Below are positions 6,489-14,848 of a DNA stretch of 18,791 bases, piece by piece (positions within the stretch are counted from its first letter, which is position 1; every line of letters starts with the position of its first letter). A program made the position numbers and the translations under genes. Source of the stretch: an uncultured Bacteroidales bacterium (GTDB taxonomy: Bacteria; Bacteroidota; Bacteroidia; Bacteroidales; UBA932); assembly GCA_947305045.1 (NCBI GenBank), contig CAMZCW010000023.1:1-18791 (forward strand), given 5' to 3'. The notes under the pieces are model-generated. The model saw only the letters and a program-made list of their open reading frames with translations. It did not search any database and was not told where the DNA came from.

Positions 6489-6513
6489 ATCGATAGAGTT
6501 TAGTGTTAGCATC

Positions 6514-7743
6514 GTGATCAGGGCTTTTAACCGGTGTCAGGTCGTGGCATCCTGTGTATTGTGTGCACTCTCATTGTCGCTATGGGGGGGGGTACAACTA
6601 TATGCGCAGGATGAGTCTAAAGGTATAGATCGCTGGTCTTTTGGTACCAACGCTGTCGAGTGGCTTTTCACGATCCCTAATTTTCGCGTTTCTTTCGATT
6701 TTTCCTCTTCCGAATACAATCATTTGGTGGGGCTAGTAGGCGTAAAATACAATTGGAATACTTGGCAAAATACTGATTCTTATTTTGTATTTAATGTTTT
6801 CGATATCCGGCCGGAGGTAAGGAGGTATTACAGGACTACTGCCATCGACACTACCGCCAAGAAATTTTCGACCGGAATTGCCCCATGGGGAAGAAACCAG
6901 AAAAAAAACCCTAGATTCTGGCGGGCATATTACTTAGGCGTTTATGCCAACTATACCCAGTATTCCATTAAACCTGGAAGTCAGGGACGGCAGGGAAATG
7001 CTTTCGGCCTCGGTCTTTCTTTCGGTTACGAAATACCCTTATATGCGTATAAGACTGGCGCTGTAGATTTGGATTTGGGTGTTTCTGCTGGCGTGTTGTA
7101 CCATCGTGACCAGGCCTATGTCTTAATGCCGGAGAGTGCCTATTATCAGGCCTCCGATGCTAAACAAGTATTTCCCGTTCTTCCTATGATTACGGAATTA
7201 CGGGCTGTATTTGCATGGCGACACAAGTCAGTTAGCCGCAAGTATCTGGAGGAGGATCCCGCAGATAAGCAGTTCATGCTTGCAAAGGCAGATATTGATG
7301 GTTGGATTGAGAAGTCCATGGTTGCTGATTTTGAGAAAGAACTAAAAGACCAGGGTGTGGATGTTTCTTCTTTCACAGATTCCTTGTATCGGGCGAAGTA
7401 TTATGCTTATGTGGATCAAATGGAAGCGAGTAATATAATCAACATTGAGAATAACTCCCAAATTAATGATTCTCATAAACGAAAGCTTAAGAAATATCTT
7501 AAACGTCAGTCCCATCGTCTTCGTCTAAGTTACAATAAGAAATCTGCAGAGTTAAAGGCGGAGCGTCTTAAGAAAGAGAATGAGGCCAGGGCAAAGCAGC
7601 GGGAAGCCGATAAACTCGCTAGGGAGGCTGAAAAACGGGCTAAGGAAGAGCAGAAGAAATTGAAGCAGGCCAATGTGGAAAAAGTCAAGAAAGAAAAAAA
7701 TGGACAGAATGCTGCCACCCGGGAGGAGGGGGAAATGGAATGA
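6514..7743 (+). CDS. DUF3575-type outer-membrane protein with C-terminal coiled coil
   Basis: First gene of the surface operon, 409 residues. A signal peptide (about 1-31, ending LYAQ) is followed by a beta-strand-rich region resembling DUF3575 (about 40-235), with FGTNAVEW, the RPEVRRYY motif (99-106; the family usually shows QPE.RYW) and alternating aromatic strands. A long helical part (about 245-409) comes next, and its 345-395 section is a Lys/Glu/Ala-rich coiled coil. The barrel probably sits in the outer membrane, with the tail spanning periplasm or forming a stalk. Start is GTG 6514; GTG 6544 would give a shorter signal peptide. A run of nine G (6584-6592) lies in the signal-peptide codons and could switch the gene off by slippage. 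The stop overlaps the next start as ATGA. Confidence 0.75.
   Translation: MIRAFNRCQVVASCVLCALSLSLWGGVQLYAQDESKGIDRWSFGTNAVEWLFTIPNFRVSFDFSSSEYNHLVGLVGVKYNWNTWQNTDSYFVFNVFDIRPEVRRYYRTTAIDTTAKKFSTGIAPWGRNQKKNPRFWRAYYLGVYANYTQYSIKPGSQGRQGNAFGLGLSFGYEIPLYAYKTGAVDLDLGVSAGVLYHRDQAYVLMPESAYYQASDAKQVFPVLPMITELRAVFAWRHKSVSRKYLEEDPADKQFMLAKADIDGWIEKSMVADFEKELKDQGVDVSSFTDSLYRAKYYAYVDQMEASNIINIENNSQINDSHKRKLKKYLKRQSHRLRLSYNKKSAELKAERLKKENEARAKQREADKLAREAEKRAKEEQKKLKQANVEKVKKEKNGQNAATREEGEME
6584..6592 (+). repeat. poly-G tract (G9), candidate phase-variation site
   Basis: Nine consecutive G encode the end of codon 24 (Trp), Gly25, Gly26 and the first base of Val27 of the first operon gene. With eight G the frame meets TAG after about 14 codons. 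With ten G it meets TGA after about 10. It is the longest G run noticed in the window. The sequence shown is the in-frame form. Confidence 0.6.
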
Positions 7744-9071
7744 ATAAGCGTATCGTGATAATCGTTTTGCTATTCATGCAGTTTGTAGTACCCTCTTGTG
7801 TAAAGGTTGAGGTCTCGCCCAGAAAAGATGGTGTAGAACTGCCGCTCCCCATTTTCACCTGGCCCAACACTGACGAGGAGGATATCCCTGCTAATATAGA
7901 CATGTATTTTGCCAGGACAGTGAATACTTATCATTATTTCAAGCAGTATCCTTTGGATTTTCTGCACGCTCCTGCCGGGACAGAAGTCGATTTGGGCGAA
8001 GAAACCACAGGGGAGGCGGATGTCAATGACGGAGAAGAAGATTTAGAAAACGGTGACGAGGGGAATTCGGATGAAGGGGAAGAAGATGAAAACGTTTCTC
8101 CCAAAAATGTTATATATAGCGGAGACTATCATGTGGTTGCTTTTGCGACATCTTCTTCGGATAAGTATCAGATAAAAAATGCCAGCGAGTTTTTGTTTGA
8201 TGTTGACCATAAAGAAGAATGGAGCGGGAAGGGCTTGACCGATTTGTATGCCGAGCTTCCTTTTATTGATGATAATGGGGAGGATGTGCTCATTACCGAT
8301 CTGTTCGGATCTGGAGAAAATTCTAACATTAGGGTTGTTCCGGCATCAGACCATGCTTGGATAGGCGTTACACAAAAAGAATTTCAGTATGGCACATCTA
8401 ATCCGCTGGAGTTGGAAATGTGGGATGTTTCACAGAAACTCACCATTACGTTGTCTCTTGTAAATAAGAGCCCCGATGTCGCCGTGGAGGGCGTTGCTGT
8501 TGCAGTGATTGGCGTTGCCTCCCAAATTTCTCTCCTGGACAGGACGATTTCGGCTTTGGACAGGACCTTGCCTTCGGATAATCAGGAAGGAACTAATTCG
8601 AACGTAGGTAGAATGGGCGTAGGGCGCATTCTTTTGAAACTTAACCAAGAGGGAGATGTGCAGCACGGAGAAGAATCCGACCGTTATACTTTTACAGGAG
8701 AGACTCGCACCTTGGGTATCATGGCCCCGGTCAATAACGAGGATTTGGTGGGATATGGTGTTCTTGAGGTGGCCGTCTTGATGACAGGCTCGGAAAAACC
8801 GACTAGAACGAGAATCAATTTGGGTTCTATTTTACAGGAAACCCCGTCCCTGTCTCAGGTCGATGTTACCGATACTTATCGCATTGTCCGTAACAGCAAC
8901 AATGCTCCTATCAAATTGGAACTGAATTTAGCTCGTTTCAAGACAATCTATGTGGAGTCTTCTCAGAAGATTAATGAGGATTCGGCAGCCATGAATGAGT
9001 GGGTGCTGGAAACGGTAGATGGAATAGATAATGGTGAAATATCGATTATTCCGGAAGATCCTGAAGAGTGA
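7740..9071 (+). CDS. DUF5119-like lipoprotein of the fimbrillin operon
   Basis: A 443-residue precursor with a lipoprotein signal peptide: a hydrophobic stretch, then VVPSC with the lipidated Cys at 20, followed by VKVE. The mature start (LPIFTWPNTDEEDIPANIDMYF) and the GDYHVVAFATSS segment resemble DUF5119 lipoproteins, which occur beside fimbrillin genes in Bacteroidales. The match is from memory of the pattern and is moderate. An alternative is a Mfa2/FimB-like anchor. Residues about 82-118 form a very acidic Glu/Asp/Gly/Asn linker. It lacks the fimbrillin signature motifs seen in the following six genes. It is coupled to the preceding gene (ATGA) and the next one (GTGA). A likely role is anchoring or accessory subunit of the surface filament. 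Confidence 0.6.
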   Translation: MNKRIVIIVLLFMQFVVPSCVKVEVSPRKDGVELPLPIFTWPNTDEEDIPANIDMYFARTVNTYHYFKQYPLDFLHAPAGTEVDLGEETTGEADVNDGEEDLENGDEGNSDEGEEDENVSPKNVIYSGDYHVVAFATSSSDKYQIKNASEFLFDVDHKEEWSGKGLTDLYAELPFIDDNGEDVLITDLFGSGENSNIRVVPASDHAWIGVTQKEFQYGTSNPLELEMWDVSQKLTITLSLVNKSPDVAVEGVAVAVIGVASQISLLDRTISALDRTLPSDNQEGTNSNVGRMGVGRILLKLNQEGDVQHGEESDRYTFTGETRTLGIMAPVNNEDLVGYGVLEVAVLMTGSEKPTRTRINLGSILQETPSLSQVDVTDTYRIVRNSNNAPIKLELNLARFKTIYVESSQKINEDSAAMNEWVLETVDGIDNGEISIIPEDPEE

Positions 9072-10240
9072 ACATGGTAAGGCGTATTGCATATAGCTAC
9101 TCTATCATCCTGGGCATTTTGCTTGCAGGCTGCTCTAAATCGAGCTCTTTCGAAGGAGTGATAGATCGTTACGAAGATTCATCCACTCCATTATATGTAG
9201 AGGTCTCAGTGGGCGACCCTCATCAGGGTGTCAATGTGGAAGACACTAAATCTTTCGGTGCAGTAGATGAGTTGATTGATTTTAAAGACAAAAAAATAAT
9301 GGTCTTTGCTTTCAGTACCCGTACGACCGCCAGTTATAAGGCTCAGCCTGCAAAAGACGACCCATCTCCAGATTGTTTGCTGGCCAAGATGGCGAATTTG
9401 AACGGTACAGATGGAAATGCCAAATGGGCCGATGGAAATAATGTCCCTTATCCTATGCTGGAGCACAGTTATTCTGCCTATCATTTCTTTGCCTCTTATA
9501 TAGATGATGCCGCGGTCAGTGAAAGAGATATTAATCGTACGGATGATAATATAGTATATAATTTTACAATCAACGGTATGCAGGATTTGATGTCGTCCAA
9601 GGCCGAGGGCTCATACAGTTATGAAACTGCCCGTAAGGACATTCAGCCTGTTTTCAGAATGCAGCACCGTTTGGTAAAGTTTAGATTTCGACTGAAACCG
9701 GGCGTGACGCCGGGTCAAGAGAAGTTTATTCGTGCCGATGCTCTGTGTCTATATGCTCAAGAGAAGGTGTCCATGCCGGTTGCCTCACGGGATGGGAATC
9801 TGACACTCTCGTATGACGGGGATCCTGTGGGGCTGTTCCTTACCGGAGAAAAAGACGGGTTGAATATTATGGTTCAAACAGTTACTGACGAATCTCTTTT
9901 TTCGGAAGATAAGATTATCCTGATGGCAGACGACGAGATTGACTGTCTTCTGGTCCCTCCTGCGGCCAGTTATGCATATGACTTGTACCTGTCAGAAGCG
10001 CCGGCGGGATTAGATGGTATTCCTGGAGAATTTGTGAAGGATAAAACATATCCCCTGAAAAGGACCTTATCCCGAAAGGATGGGGAAGAGTTCAAGGCCG
10101 GGAATGCGTATACCGTAACCTTTGAGGTATTTGGTAATAATGAAGTATCAGTAAGCGTTGATTTGGCCGACTGGGAGGATGGCGGTCTCATGGGTGAGGA
10201 CAAGGAACATTGGATTACGGACGAGGAAACGGATGACTAA
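9068..10240 (+). CDS. Fimbrillin-family lipoprotein 1
   Basis: First of six related Mfa1-like precursors (390 residues from GTG 9068). ATG 9074 is an equally good start. The lipobox is LLAGC with Cys at 22, then SKSS. Family marks are TKSFG (about 60-64), the aromatic-acidic segment YHFFASYIDDA, INGMQDLM, ARKDIQPVFRMQHRLVKF and the C-terminal VTFEVFGNNEVSVSVDLADW. In type V pili such lipoproteins are exported, proteolytically matured and polymerised by strand exchange. Whether this one is stalk, tip or anchor is not visible. It is one of the more diverged copies. Its end overlaps the next start by 8 bases. Confidence 0.75.
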   Translation: MNMVRRIAYSYSIILGILLAGCSKSSSFEGVIDRYEDSSTPLYVEVSVGDPHQGVNVEDTKSFGAVDELIDFKDKKIMVFAFSTRTTASYKAQPAKDDPSPDCLLAKMANLNGTDGNAKWADGNNVPYPMLEHSYSAYHFFASYIDDAAVSERDINRTDDNIVYNFTINGMQDLMSSKAEGSYSYETARKDIQPVFRMQHRLVKFRFRLKPGVTPGQEKFIRADALCLYAQEKVSMPVASRDGNLTLSYDGDPVGLFLTGEKDGLNIMVQTVTDESLFSEDKIILMADDEIDCLLVPPAASYAYDLYLSEAPAGLDGIPGEFVKDKTYPLKRTLSRKDGEEFKAGNAYTVTFEVFGNNEVSVSVDLADWEDGGLMGEDKEHWITDEETDD

Positions 10241-11330
10241 CAGAGGGTATATAGGGTGTTGTATTGCGCTGTGCCTGATTTTCGGATGTCGGAAGTCGGG
10301 GAAGAGCCCTATTATATATAATGAGCAGATTCCCATTGTGTTGGGTACGACATTGGACATCGAAGAGGAGACGCGGTCTTCCGGGCCTGTCGAAAGCTGG
10401 AACGGAGAGGATTTATACCTGTATGGAGTAGCAAGAACTGCAGATGGCAAGCACGACCTCGGGAATCTTCTGTTAAAACAGGTCAGGACCACTGCCCCAG
10501 AAGGAAGTACTATTGGTACGATCCGGATTTTGAAAGATAATGGAGAGCATTATCTTTATGGCGACGGCAATTATGATTTTTTTGGCTATTCGGTAGATGA
10601 TGCGAAGTTAGAGCCCAAAGAGGGAAGGATTGATGAGCAGACGCAGACTATCAGTATGGATGTGTCCATTGATGGTCGGCAGGATATCATGATGGCCTGG
10701 GCCAATCGGGAACAAGATTGTAAGGACTTGGTGAATCCCGAGAATGCCTACAGCAAGACATCGGCCCGACATAATGTACACCCTCACCTCACCTTTAAAC
10801 ATCAATTGAGCTGGTTCTCCCTGTATGTAAGGGCGGTCCCTGAAGAAGGCGGGCACAAAGCACCAGAAATTACGGTCGTGGCAGTCTCTGTTGAGACTCG
10901 GGCGCGGGCCCATATGAATGTGGTCAGGCCCGATCCTTCGGAGTATAACGAAAAGAATGCGTTTGTCCCTATCGGCGAAAAGATGCGGTTGAAGGTTGAT
11001 GAAAAAAAATCCAATACGGAAATCTCCGAATGGTTGTGGCAGGGAGAAATAATGGTCATGCCAGACGAACCTCAGTATATTGTGTATCTGGAAATAGAAC
11101 AGAAAGGGTTCACAAATGTTGACAATAAACCATTTACGAGGAAAGTGAAGATTGATTTTTCTGCTGATGCCAAAGAGGGGATTGCCGCCAGGGGGGCGAA
11201 GTATGAGATTATTCTTACTTTATGGGGTCTGGAGAAGGTCAGCACCAATATCTCTATGGTAAAGTGGGATGATAGTCATGGTGCGTTCGATTTGGATACA
11301 GAGGGACAAATGGCCGGAGATAACAACTAA
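10233..11330 (+). CDS. Fimbrillin-family lipoprotein 2
   Basis: A 365-residue precursor. The ATG at 10233 is chosen because it starts a lipoprotein signal peptide (CLIFGC, Cys at 19, then RKSG). The frame is open upstream to 10158 but only inside the previous gene. Family marks are TRSSG (47-51) ahead of LYLYGVARTADG, YDFFGYSVDDA, SIDGRQDIMMAWA, SARHNVHPHLTFKHQLSWF, MVMPDEPQY and the end LTLWGLEKVSTNISMVKWD. It is predicted to be a pilin-like surface subunit after export. A 34-base gap with a perfect 14-bp palindrome separates it from the next gene. That gap is the longest in the operon. Confidence 0.8.
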   Translation: MTNRGYIGCCIALCLIFGCRKSGKSPIIYNEQIPIVLGTTLDIEEETRSSGPVESWNGEDLYLYGVARTADGKHDLGNLLLKQVRTTAPEGSTIGTIRILKDNGEHYLYGDGNYDFFGYSVDDAKLEPKEGRIDEQTQTISMDVSIDGRQDIMMAWANREQDCKDLVNPENAYSKTSARHNVHPHLTFKHQLSWFSLYVRAVPEEGGHKAPEITVVAVSVETRARAHMNVVRPDPSEYNEKNAFVPIGEKMRLKVDEKKSNTEISEWLWQGEIMVMPDEPQYIVYLEIEQKGFTNVDNKPFTRKVKIDFSADAKEGIAARGAKYEIILTLWGLEKVSTNISMVKWDDSHGAFDLDTEGQMAGDNN

Positions 11331-11349
11331 ACAAGGATACTATTAACAA

Positions 11350-11363
11350 TTAAACTAGTTTAA
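11350..11363. promoter_or_regulatory. palindrome just before the start of fimbrillin 3
   Basis: TTAAACTAGTTTAA is a perfect 14-bp inverted repeat ending one base before the ATG at 11365. Its half-site matches that of the repeat in the main operon promoter (6450-6475). It could be a regulator site, or an RNA hairpin affecting initiation or mRNA processing at this mid-operon gap. Confidence 0.35.
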
Positions 11364-11364
11364 C

Positions 11365-12576
11365 ATGAGAAAGATTACTTATTCCATGCTTGCAGGCCTG
11401 CTGGTATTGGTCGCTTGCAACAAATCCAAGAGCGGAAAAGAATCTGCCGTTACGGAACCGGTGGATGTTCCCGTTGCTGTGAAGTTGTCTTCCAACATGA
11501 GTGCTGCCAGAATTACCAAGGGGGAGGGCGTTCTTGATAAGTGGAGTGCCCAGAAGCTCTATGTATATGGCTTGCGCCGCGTGGATGGCAAGTATGTGAT
11601 TGCTGCTGATTCTGCCAATCCGTATGATCAGCAGGACGAAAATGCTTATCTGATTAAGAATGAATCGGCCAATGCTCCTACTTCGGAAGAGACTACGGAC
11701 GAAGGAAGGAGGGGTAGCATTAACGTTTATCGTGTACCTGATACCCAGGAATTTTTCTTCTACAGGGAATTGTATAACTATGATTTCTACGCTTATTTCG
11801 TAGACGATGCTGTAGTTGAGACTGAGTACCTCAATGCAGGGATGCCTCAGCCCAAGGAATCAGAGGAAGATATTGAACTGCGGGTCAAGATTGACGGTAC
11901 TCAAGATATCCTCTTGGCAAAAACAGACAGGGCAGCGGATGTGGCAGATACTGGTGTAGATGCATCCAGGGCATATAGCTCCTATTCTGCACGCCGTAAT
12001 GTAACGCCTAATCTGCTTTTCGAACATCAGCTTTCCCGTTTTAATTTCAAGATTAAGGCAGGCAATCAGTCAACCGATGGCGCTGTAACCATTCAGGGCC
12101 TACGCATCAGTAGCGTTACTACCGGTACGATGGTTATCGCCAGTAACGATGCCAATTATCCGCTGGGACTGCAGCCGGACAAGGATATTGATCTGGAAAT
12201 GCTTAATGTCAGGATTCCTGAAAACGAGGAAGAACGTAAGCCCCGATATTTTGAGGCTGGTGCAGCCGTTCCCTTCTTTGGCGAACCTGTCCTTGTGATG
12301 CCTGGCCAGAAGACCTACGAAGTGGAACTTTCTTTCTCCCAGGATGGATATAATGTGGACGAGGGAATCCGTCGTCAGTTGCTTACAATTGATTTCGAAG
12401 ATGTGGGGTATAGCTATAAGGTGGACGAGAATCAGATTGTGGATACGGTGGCTACCGCTGGTCATTCCTACAACGTTACCATCATTGTTTATGGTCTTGA
12501 ACAGGTAGATATTGAAGTTACGCTTACTCCTTGGGATGCCAACCATGGCGAGTTCGAGATTGACCCGGATGCATAA
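11365..12576 (+). CDS. Fimbrillin-family lipoprotein 3
   Basis: A 403-residue precursor with lipobox VLVAC (Cys at 18, then NKSK). Family marks are ARITKGEG with Lys52, LYVYGLRRVDGKY, YDFYAYFVDDA, KIDGTQDILLAKT, YSSYSARRNVTPNLLFEHQL, VLVMPGQKTYEVEL and the end VTIIVYGLEQVDIEVTLTPWD. It is close to fimbrillins 4 and 5, so these three look like recent tandem duplicates and are probable main shaft or alternative shaft subunits. There is no Shine-Dalgarno sequence before the ATG, as is usual for this phylum. The next gene follows after 12 bases. Confidence 0.85.
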   Translation: MRKITYSMLAGLLVLVACNKSKSGKESAVTEPVDVPVAVKLSSNMSAARITKGEGVLDKWSAQKLYVYGLRRVDGKYVIAADSANPYDQQDENAYLIKNESANAPTSEETTDEGRRGSINVYRVPDTQEFFFYRELYNYDFYAYFVDDAVVETEYLNAGMPQPKESEEDIELRVKIDGTQDILLAKTDRAADVADTGVDASRAYSSYSARRNVTPNLLFEHQLSRFNFKIKAGNQSTDGAVTIQGLRISSVTTGTMVIASNDANYPLGLQPDKDIDLEMLNVRIPENEEERKPRYFEAGAAVPFFGEPVLVMPGQKTYEVELSFSQDGYNVDEGIRRQLLTIDFEDVGYSYKVDENQIVDTVATAGHSYNVTIIVYGLEQVDIEVTLTPWDANHGEFEIDPDA

Positions 12577-12588
12577 TTGGAGATTAAT

Positions 12589-13716
12589 ATGACAAATAAT
12601 ATGACAGATATGAAAAAAACATTAGTATTTGCGGCATTTGCCCTTATTGCAGCGGGAGCTTGCAATAAAAATGCAGAGAATCAACAGAGTTCGGAGATTG
12701 TTTTAGAAACTCCGGTCCCAGTGTGTTTCAGCACAAATCTAAAGAATGTCCAAATCACCAAAGGTGCCGGTCCTCTTGAGGATACCTGGAGTGAGCAGGA
12801 GGATATTCATATTTTCGGTATCCAGCAGGTGGACGGTTCTGGCCTGGTTTACGAAACACCGTTTATCTACGATGTCGTTGCTAAGGCCAAGAATGGTCAA
12901 AGTATCGAATTGATTAATCCGGCTGTTGTGGATCCTGAGAATCCCGAATACACGGAGCCTTTCTATTATGGTAATGAGGTATACGACTTCTTTGGTTACT
13001 ATGTGGACGATGCTGTAGAAGAGGATGTCGCCACCTTGGGTGAAAATGGGTATTATGTCCATGCCGTTATTGATGGAACACAGGATTTGATGGTCGCATG
13101 CGCAGCTAAGGAGAACAATGCGAATGTGTCTCCGGCACGTGTATTCAGTGCCTATGCTGCCCGTCGTGGTGTGCAACCCCACCTTCTTTTCAAACACAAG
13201 CTTGCCCGTTTTAACTTCTTCCTTCGCAGTGGCAGTGATGCTTATGATAAAGTTTCCATTGCCAAGATTGAGTTGGAGTCCAATACAGAGGCTGACATGC
13301 TGGTGGCGGCTCCCGGTGCTGATGAGGCTCCGCTGTTTAACATTGACAACCGTCAATTGCTGACGCTGAACTATATCGAGAATCCGCTCCGTTGGGAAGC
13401 CCCAGCTGAACCTGGTGCCCAACCTGCCGATATTGAAGCGGGCAGTCTGATGGTTATTCCTGGTGACGAGGTTTACAAGCTCCAGTTGCAGTTGCTTCAG
13501 GAAGGAGCCACTACCGATGAGGGCAATATGCGTTATCTGTCCATCGATTTCAGCCAAGCCAGTTTTACGGGTGGAATCGAAGAGCAGCAGGCGATGCCTG
13601 GCTATGAATACAATGTTACCATCGTTGTGTATAGCCTCGAAAGAGTAGAAGTTTCTGTTTCCATTGCACAGTGGAACGATGGTGGTTCTACAATCATTGA
13701 TTCGGATGCGGAATAA
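12589..13716 (+). CDS. Fimbrillin-family lipoprotein 4
   Basis: A precursor of 375 residues from ATG 12589, where GGAG lies 6 bases upstream. ATG 12610 (MKKTLVFAAF) would give a more compact signal peptide and is also plausible. The lipobox is AAGAC, followed by NKNAE. Family marks are VQITKGAG, IHIFGIQQVDG, YDFFGYYVDDAVEE, VIDGTQDLMVACA, YAARRGVQPHLLFKHKLARFNF, LMVIPGDEVYKLQL and the end VTIVVYSLERVEVSVSIAQWN. It is closely related to its neighbours on both sides and very probably arose by duplication. It is inferred to be a filament subunit at the cell surface. Confidence 0.84.
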   Translation: MTNNMTDMKKTLVFAAFALIAAGACNKNAENQQSSEIVLETPVPVCFSTNLKNVQITKGAGPLEDTWSEQEDIHIFGIQQVDGSGLVYETPFIYDVVAKAKNGQSIELINPAVVDPENPEYTEPFYYGNEVYDFFGYYVDDAVEEDVATLGENGYYVHAVIDGTQDLMVACAAKENNANVSPARVFSAYAARRGVQPHLLFKHKLARFNFFLRSGSDAYDKVSIAKIELESNTEADMLVAAPGADEAPLFNIDNRQLLTLNYIENPLRWEAPAEPGAQPADIEAGSLMVIPGDEVYKLQLQLLQEGATTDEGNMRYLSIDFSQASFTGGIEEQQAMPGYEYNVTIVVYSLERVEVSVSIAQWNDGGSTIIDSDAE

Positions 13717-13744
13717 TTGCTAGAAATATTTAATAAATACTGAT

Positions 13745-14836
13745 ATGAAAAAGTTTTTGATTATCGCGGCAGCAGCCATGATGGCTTTCTCCGCCTGCAA
13801 CAAGAATGTTTCCACTGCACCTAACGTGGATCCAGATGAGATTTTTGATGGCACAGAGAAATATCCCATTGTTTTTGGGACCAATATGGTGAACGTTAAA
13901 ACACCCGTGACAAAAGGGATGGGATCCGTGGAAGCTTGGGATGCTGCACAGACCCTCTATGTCTACGGCGTAGAGCGTGTAAATGGCATTTTGAACCTTA
14001 CAGACGGTATTCTTATCGACAATCAGGGCGTATCTGCTCCAGTTGATACCGACGGAATTGAGGTCTACGACGTTGCATACCCGGGAGAGAATATTCCTTA
14101 TTACTATGATTACACCTCTCTATATGACTTCTTTGGCTACTATGTAGATGATGCCCAGATTGGTGAAATCGCCAATGATGGAACTTCCGTTACCCTTCCT
14201 ATTGCCATTGATGGTACCCAGGATGTGATGTTGGCCAAAGCTTCCCGTGAAGGCTGGACTGCGCAGAATAGTGGAGCTCCCATCGATCCCGATAAGCTCT
14301 TTAGTGCTTATGGCGTAAGAAAGGGCGTTCAGCCTAATCTGGTGTTTGAGCATCAACTCACCCGACTGGTGTTCAATGTGATTAATGGCAATGGTGTAGA
14401 GGCTGAGGCCGAGCCTACACTCTTTCTGAATAACCTCTCCGTTACTTCTCCTGTTTCCGGTACCCTTGGTATCATTAACGCTGCTCCGCTTCTGGTGAAC
14501 GTGGAGGATGTTGGCGCCATGGCTCTTACTTCTATTGGTGGCGGAGAGTTTGAGAAGATGGGCATTGTTGGTGCGCAGCAGGCTGGTGGCTGCATCATGG
14601 TGATGCCTGGCCAGACCGAGTACCCCCTCTCCTTCCAGTTGGAGCAGACCGGCAAGGCGCTTCCTGTGGACCAAACGGAGACCATAAAGCTTGCAGGTAA
14701 TGCTGCTTTTGAAGCAGGAAAGAGCTATAAGGTGAACCTGACCATCTATGGCCTGGAGCAAATCCAGATTTCCGTAGCCCTCACGGCTTGGGATACCAAT
14801 ACCGAAGACATTACCCTCGGCAATGACGAGGTCTAA
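13745..14836 (+). CDS. Fimbrillin-family lipoprotein 5
   Basis: A 363-residue precursor. The lipobox is AFSAC (Cys at 18), followed by NKNV. Family marks are VKTPVTKGMG with Lys57, LYVYGVERVNG, YDFFGYYVDDAQIG (about 128-141), AIDGTQDVMLAKA, SAYGVRKGVQPNLVFEHQLTRLVF, IMVMPGQTEYPLSFQLEQTG and the end VNLTIYGLEQIQISVALTAWD. It resembles fimbrillins 3 and 4 most. It has a 28-base AT-rich gap before it and a 12-base gap after it. It is inferred to be exported, trimmed near the conserved Lys and assembled into surface filaments. Confidence 0.85.
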   Translation: MKKFLIIAAAAMMAFSACNKNVSTAPNVDPDEIFDGTEKYPIVFGTNMVNVKTPVTKGMGSVEAWDAAQTLYVYGVERVNGILNLTDGILIDNQGVSAPVDTDGIEVYDVAYPGENIPYYYDYTSLYDFFGYYVDDAQIGEIANDGTSVTLPIAIDGTQDVMLAKASREGWTAQNSGAPIDPDKLFSAYGVRKGVQPNLVFEHQLTRLVFNVINGNGVEAEAEPTLFLNNLSVTSPVSGTLGIINAAPLLVNVEDVGAMALTSIGGGEFEKMGIVGAQQAGGCIMVMPGQTEYPLSFQLEQTGKALPVDQTETIKLAGNAAFEAGKSYKVNLTIYGLEQIQISVALTAWDTNTEDITLGNDEV

Positions 14837-14848
14837 TCACCCTGTGTT

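Noticed and set aside
6407..6513. Invertible promoter between tRNA-Glu and the surface operon
   Set aside because: Only short imperfect repeats separated by 9 bases are present. There are no distant recombinase-type inverted repeats and no invertase gene in the window.
10158..10232. Longer start for fimbrillin 2 at 10158
   Set aside because: It would overlap the previous gene by more than 80 bases and bury the lipoprotein signal peptide. The ATG at 10233 starts it cleanly.
12739..13557. 272-codon open frame on the minus strand opposite fimbrillin 4
   Set aside because: It is antisense to a well-supported lipoprotein gene, with no promoter or family motif.
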